In this document: positions 60,958 to 64,000 of the stretch, piece after piece
How the letters are laid out: each line of letters starts with the position of its first letter
Numbering within the stretch: the stretch's first letter is position 1
DNA from: Acidobacteriota bacterium
GTDB lineage: Bacteria > Acidobacteriota > Thermoanaerobaculia > Gp7-AA8
DNA: 64,000 nt
Direction: 5' to 3'
NCBI GenBank assembly: GCA_021325515.1
Contig: JAJPHC010000060.1
Location: forward strand, 181,459-245,458
Program-made: the position numbers and the translations under genes
Notes under the pieces: generated by a model
What the model was told of the DNA's origin: nothing
Database searches by the model: none
What the model saw: the letters and a program-made list of their open reading frames with translations, nothing else

Positions 60958-62465
60958 TGGCCCACACTTCCCAGGCCGATGTGAGCGAGGAGCGCAACGC
61001 GGGAGTCCTGCTGCATCCGACGTCGCTGCCCGGTCCGTTCGGCATCGGCGATCTCGGCGACGAAGCCTTCGCATTTCTCGACTGGGCGGCTAACGCAAGG
61101 ATGCACCTCTGGCAGGTGCTGCCGCTGAATCCCCCCGGCTATGGCAACTCGCCGTACGGCTGCCACTCGTCGTTCGCCGGCAATCCGCTGCTGATCTCTC
61201 CCCAGCAACTCCTCGAGCGCGGGCTGCTCCCGAAGCTCGAGCGCGTGCCGAAATTCGCAACCGGCGACGTCGACTTCGACCGCGTGCGCCGCTGGAAGAA
61301 CGAGCTGCTGCAGACGTCGTGGAAACACTTCCAGCAGCACGCGTCGCAGGAACAGCGCGACGACTACGCGCAGTTCACGGCGGACGAGAAGTCGTGGCTC
61401 GAGGACTGGGCGCTCTATGCGGCACTGAAGGAACAGAGCGGCGGCGCCGCCTGGTGGGACTGGGATCGCGCCATCTCCCGCCGCGAAGAGAGCGCGCTCC
61501 ACGAGGTGCGCCAGTCGCTCGCGGAATCGATCGACTTCCATGAATACGTGCAGTGGCTCTTCGACCGGCAGTGGCGCGCCGTGCGCGAAGCCGCGCATGC
61601 GCGCGAGATCCGCATCGTCGGCGATGTGCCGATCTACGTCGCCGGCGACAGCGCAGACGTCTGGTCGCATCCCGATCTCTTCCAGCTCGATGACAGCGGG
61701 CATCCGTCCGTCGTCGCCGGCGTGCCGCCCGATTACTTCAGCAAGACCGGGCAGCGCTGGGGCAATCCGCTCTATCGATGGGATGTGATGCACGAGCGCG
61801 GCTTCGACTGGTGGATCGCGCGCGTCAAGCGCAATCTCGAGCATGCCGACATCATCCGCCTCGATCACTTCCGCGGCTTCGCGGCGTATTGGGAGATTCC
61901 GGCGTCGGAACCGACTGCGATCAATGGGCAGTGGAAACCGGGACCGGGCCTCGCGCTGTTCGAGGCGATCCGCGACGCGCTCGGAGGCACGCTTCCCCTC
62001 GTCGCCGAAGATCTCGGCTTCATCACGAAGGACGTGCACGAGCTGCGGCGCGGCGCGGGGCTGCCGGGGATGAAGATTCTCCAGTTCGGCTTCTCGCAGC
62101 TCGACAGCCCGCATCTGCCGCATCGGTATGAAGCGAAGACGATCGTCTACACCGGCACGCACGACAACGACACGGCGCGCGGCTGGTTCGAGTCCGCAAC
62201 GCGCGACGAGCAGGAGCTCGCCGCTGCCTACCTCGGCCCCGAGTGCGAGAACATCTCCTGGGCGTTGATTCGCGCGGCGTATGCGTCGGTCGCCTGCACC
62301 GCCATCGTCCCCGTGCAGGACATCCTCAACCTCGGCAGCGAGGCGAGGATGAACCGGCCGGGCGATCCGAAGCACAACTGGACCTGGCGTCTGCAGAGCG
62401 GCGCGCTGACCGGCGAGCATGCCGCCCGCCTGCGGAGACTCGCAGAGATCACAGGCCGCGCCTGA
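60957..62465 (+). CDS. malQ: 4-alpha-glucanotransferase
   Basis: A 502-residue GH77 amylomaltase transferring maltooligosyl units. Catalytic segments: nucleophile aspartate in IIRLDHFRGFAAYWEIP, acid/base glutamate in LVAEDLGFITKDV, transition-state aspartate in YTGTHDNDTARGW. The start LLHPTSLPGPFGIGDLG and NPPGYGNSPYGCHSSFAGNP are standard. It overlaps the DUF3536 gene by one base and the next gene by one base (TGATG), so the operon is GH57-malQ-hydrolase. Function: cytoplasmic glycogen/maltodextrin remodelling. Confidence 0.95.
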   Translation: MAHTSQADVSEERNAGVLLHPTSLPGPFGIGDLGDEAFAFLDWAANARMHLWQVLPLNPPGYGNSPYGCHSSFAGNPLLISPQQLLERGLLPKLERVPKFATGDVDFDRVRRWKNELLQTSWKHFQQHASQEQRDDYAQFTADEKSWLEDWALYAALKEQSGGAAWWDWDRAISRREESALHEVRQSLAESIDFHEYVQWLFDRQWRAVREAAHAREIRIVGDVPIYVAGDSADVWSHPDLFQLDDSGHPSVVAGVPPDYFSKTGQRWGNPLYRWDVMHERGFDWWIARVKRNLEHADIIRLDHFRGFAAYWEIPASEPTAINGQWKPGPGLALFEAIRDALGGTLPLVAEDLGFITKDVHELRRGAGLPGMKILQFGFSQLDSPHLPHRYEAKTIVYTGTHDNDTARGWFESATRDEQELAAAYLGPECENISWALIRAAYASVACTAIVPVQDILNLGSEARMNRPGDPKHNWTWRLQSGALTGEHAARLRRLAEITGRA

Positions 62466-62977
62466 TGCCGACCATCTTCTCCCATCCAGCCGTTGCACTC
62501 GGCACGAAGCCGTGGTTCCGCGAAGCGGTCACGACGCCGGTGCTCATCGCAGGCATCTTCGGGTCGATGCTGCCCGACGCCGACGTGGCGGGACTGGGGA
62601 GCGGAGTGCCGTATCGAAGCATGTACGGTCATCGCGGCTTCACACACTCGATTCTTTTCGCGGCGCTGGCCTCGATCGTCCTGCTTGCGCTGACGCGTGC
62701 GCCGAAAAAACCCGCGGCCTTCGGCTACATCTTCGCCAGCACGATGTCGCATGGAGTGCTCGACGCATTCACGAATGGCGGAAGAGGGATCGGATTTCTC
62801 GCACCATTCTCGAATCACAGATTCTTCGCGCCGTGGCGGCCGATTCAGGTCTCGCCCATCGGCACGACGCAGCGGCTGATGCCTGTGCTCCTGAGCGAGC
62901 TGAAGTGGGTGTGGCTGCCGATGGTGATCGTGTTCGCCGCCGGCTGGGTAAATAATCGCCGTGCACATGGCCACTGA
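62465..62977 (+). CDS. YdjM/DUF457-family membrane-bound metal-dependent hydrolase
   Basis: A 170-residue integral membrane protein. It has MPTIFSHPAVALGTKPWF, GSMLPDADVAGLG, and YGHRGFTHSILFAALASIVL, where the histidines and aspartates (H7, D-x-D, HRGxTHS) make up the metal site of YdjM-like hydrolases. A further MSHGVLDAFTNGGRG segment supplies another histidine/aspartate. Four membrane helices. Substrate unknown; E. coli YdjM is LexA-regulated. It is coupled to malQ by a TGATG overlap and its end overlaps the next gene by 11 bases. Confidence 0.87.
   Translation: MPTIFSHPAVALGTKPWFREAVTTPVLIAGIFGSMLPDADVAGLGSGVPYRSMYGHRGFTHSILFAALASIVLLALTRAPKKPAAFGYIFASTMSHGVLDAFTNGGRGIGFLAPFSNHRFFAPWRPIQVSPIGTTQRLMPVLLSELKWVWLPMVIVFAAGWVNNRRAHGH
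62951..62956 (+). promoter_or_regulatory. -10-like AATAAT inside the hydrolase gene end
   Basis: AATAAT (within TAAATAAT) lies ten bases before the ATG of the next gene, in the last codons of the hydrolase gene; candidate internal promoter for a leaderless transcript. Confidence 0.35.
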
Positions 62978-63899
62978 CGTCGAACTGCAATTCACTTCCT
63001 ACGACCAGCACGGCGGCGAGAAGAATCTGTCGCTGATCGCGGGTCTTCTCGAACAGACGCCGATCGCAGCGTCGCTGCGGCGTGTGGAGATCACGATCTG
63101 GTTCACGACGCGGCGGCCGCCGCGCAAGTCTCTCGAATCCGTGTACGACGATTTCAATCTCCGCATCGCGCAGCTTCCGAAAGTGAAATTTCATCGCAAG
63201 AAGGCGACGCTCTCGATCGACTACGCGTCATCCCTCGGCCCGATCGAAGAGGTGCTGCCGCGTCAGAAAACCGATTACGCGTTCTTTGCGGCGGCGCTGG
63301 AGGAGATGCAGGACGTCTTCTCCAATCTCGAGCCGGCGCAGCTCGCGCAATGGGCGAATGCCGCGCGCCTCGCCGCGCCGGCCTCCCAGGACGAGCTCGA
63401 GTCGTTCGCGAAGTCGGAAGAGGAGCGGAAGTCTCACCGGCACGCCGCGAAGTCGCCGTGGGACCTCCTCGGCATCGACTGGGAGGATTTTCATCCTGAC
63501 GCGCGGCGCATCCTCGACGATCCCTTTTTCTGGGAGACCGCAAACGATTTCTCGCCGAATGGCAACGACACAGGGGCGGATCTGTTGCACGAAGCCCGCA
63601 GAGATCCTCGCGCGCACAGGGATCCGATCCGCTTTCTCGCCGGTCTGCTCCGGCGCTGGGGAGTGGCCTCGATGATCGCAGCGGCACTCGCGAAGCAGCA
63701 GCGCGAATGGGACGACAAGGACCAGACGGCGATCACGACGCACGACGAGGCGGCGATCGCGCTGCCGTTCGCATTGATCAAGCACTACGGCAGCGCGCCA
63801 CGCGCGACGATCGAGCTCGCGCAGAAAGCCATCGAGCGCCAGAAGAGCTGGCCCAGCGCGGAGAAGATCGTCAGGAAGCTGCGCGAGCTGCCGAGCTAG
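62967..63899 (+). CDS. Conserved-looking protein of unknown function
   Basis: A 310-residue soluble protein I do not recognise. The N-terminus (MATDVELQFTSYDQHGGEKN) leads an alpha/beta segment; the middle has a helical region ending EEERKSHRHAAKSPWDLLGI and an aromatic/acidic stretch (DWEDFHPDARRILDDPFFWE). The C-terminal third is helical (GVASMIAAALAKQQREWDDK, ending SAEKIVRKLRELPS). No signal peptide. ATG 62967 follows an in-frame GTG by two codons. Codon use is as in neighbouring genes, supporting a real gene. Confidence 0.75.
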   Translation: MATDVELQFTSYDQHGGEKNLSLIAGLLEQTPIAASLRRVEITIWFTTRRPPRKSLESVYDDFNLRIAQLPKVKFHRKKATLSIDYASSLGPIEEVLPRQKTDYAFFAAALEEMQDVFSNLEPAQLAQWANAARLAAPASQDELESFAKSEEERKSHRHAAKSPWDLLGIDWEDFHPDARRILDDPFFWETANDFSPNGNDTGADLLHEARRDPRAHRDPIRFLAGLLRRWGVASMIAAALAKQQREWDDKDQTAITTHDEAAIALPFALIKHYGSAPRATIELAQKAIERQKSWPSAEKIVRKLRELPS

Positions 63900-64000
63900 T
63901 GCTCTGTCCTCGAATTCGGCGCAATACCGTTGCGGTTCTGACGGGCCGAACGCGCGAAGCCCCGACGCAGGCGATGCGGGACATCGTCGAGGAGGGGCGA
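63900..64000. other. Terminal non-coding stretch
   Basis: It begins with TGCTCTGTCC right after the stop, the same motif that follows the metallopeptidase stop at 6508. It ends with GAGGAGG (63989-63995), which may be the ribosome-binding site of a gene just outside the window. No gene is visible in it. Confidence 0.4.

Overview
The window is a GC-rich (roughly 65 percent by eye), densely coding bacterial chromosome segment with no rRNA, tRNA, CRISPR array or transposase. The repertoire suggests a Gram-negative soil or sediment heterotroph: serine/threonine kinases (one fused to a receiver domain), PilZ proteins, single-domain response regulators, HME-RND metal efflux, lipoproteins, DUF4349 and DUF3536. 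The overall feel is Acidobacteriota-like. That placement is an inference from gene content; no marker gene is present.

Layout. 1-6.5 kb: cusBA-type metal efflux, a sialidase-fold protein, a DUF1304 protein and a zinc metallopeptidase. 6.5-17 kb: amino-acid permease, methylmalonate-semialdehyde dehydrogenase, a receiver-kinase fusion with a probable CTG start, glutamate dehydrogenase, and a receiver-like/PEP-synthase-like fusion. 17-36 kb: a nucleobase-catabolism region with NCS1 permease, PreA, dihydropyrimidinase, beta-ureidopropionase, xanthine dehydrogenase small and large subunits, allantoinase, an allantoicase-OHCU decarboxylase fusion and HIU hydrolase. The two xdh genes are split by a lower-GC block of cassette-like small genes (26.0-28.2 kb). 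36-44 kb: a membrane-anchored kinase, small genes, and a five-gene operon of aconitase-family dehydratase subunits, an isocitrate/isopropylmalate-type dehydrogenase, an HMG-CoA-lyase-like enzyme and a CaiB/BaiF CoA-transferase. 44-58 kb: metallopeptidase, secreted beta-propeller protein, CitE-like aldolase, PuuD-type urate oxidase, a degenerate hydrolase/TPP-enzyme fusion, regulators and xdhC. 58-64 kb: GH57/DUF3536 and malQ alpha-glucan enzymes, a membrane hydrolase and an unknown protein.

Together the genes can take xanthine to urate (XdhA/B, matured by XdhC), urate to allantoin (PuuD, UraH, UraD domain), and allantoin to ureidoglycolate plus urea (AllB, allantoicase domain). Uracil or thymine can go to beta-amino acids, with MmsA able to oxidise the resulting semialdehydes. 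Glutamate dehydrogenase could handle released ammonia.

The most unusual signal is a set of intergenic arrays with period 7, 8 or 9. Each unit is a locus-specific constant core of 4-6 nt plus a variable trinucleotide drawn from a small set. Several arrays are followed by a second array of complementary units, giving large hairpins. Three coding sequences terminate inside such arrays. A second recurrent signal is a -10-like hexamer 5-10 nt upstream of many start codons that lack a Shine-Dalgarno sequence, suggesting common leaderless transcripts.
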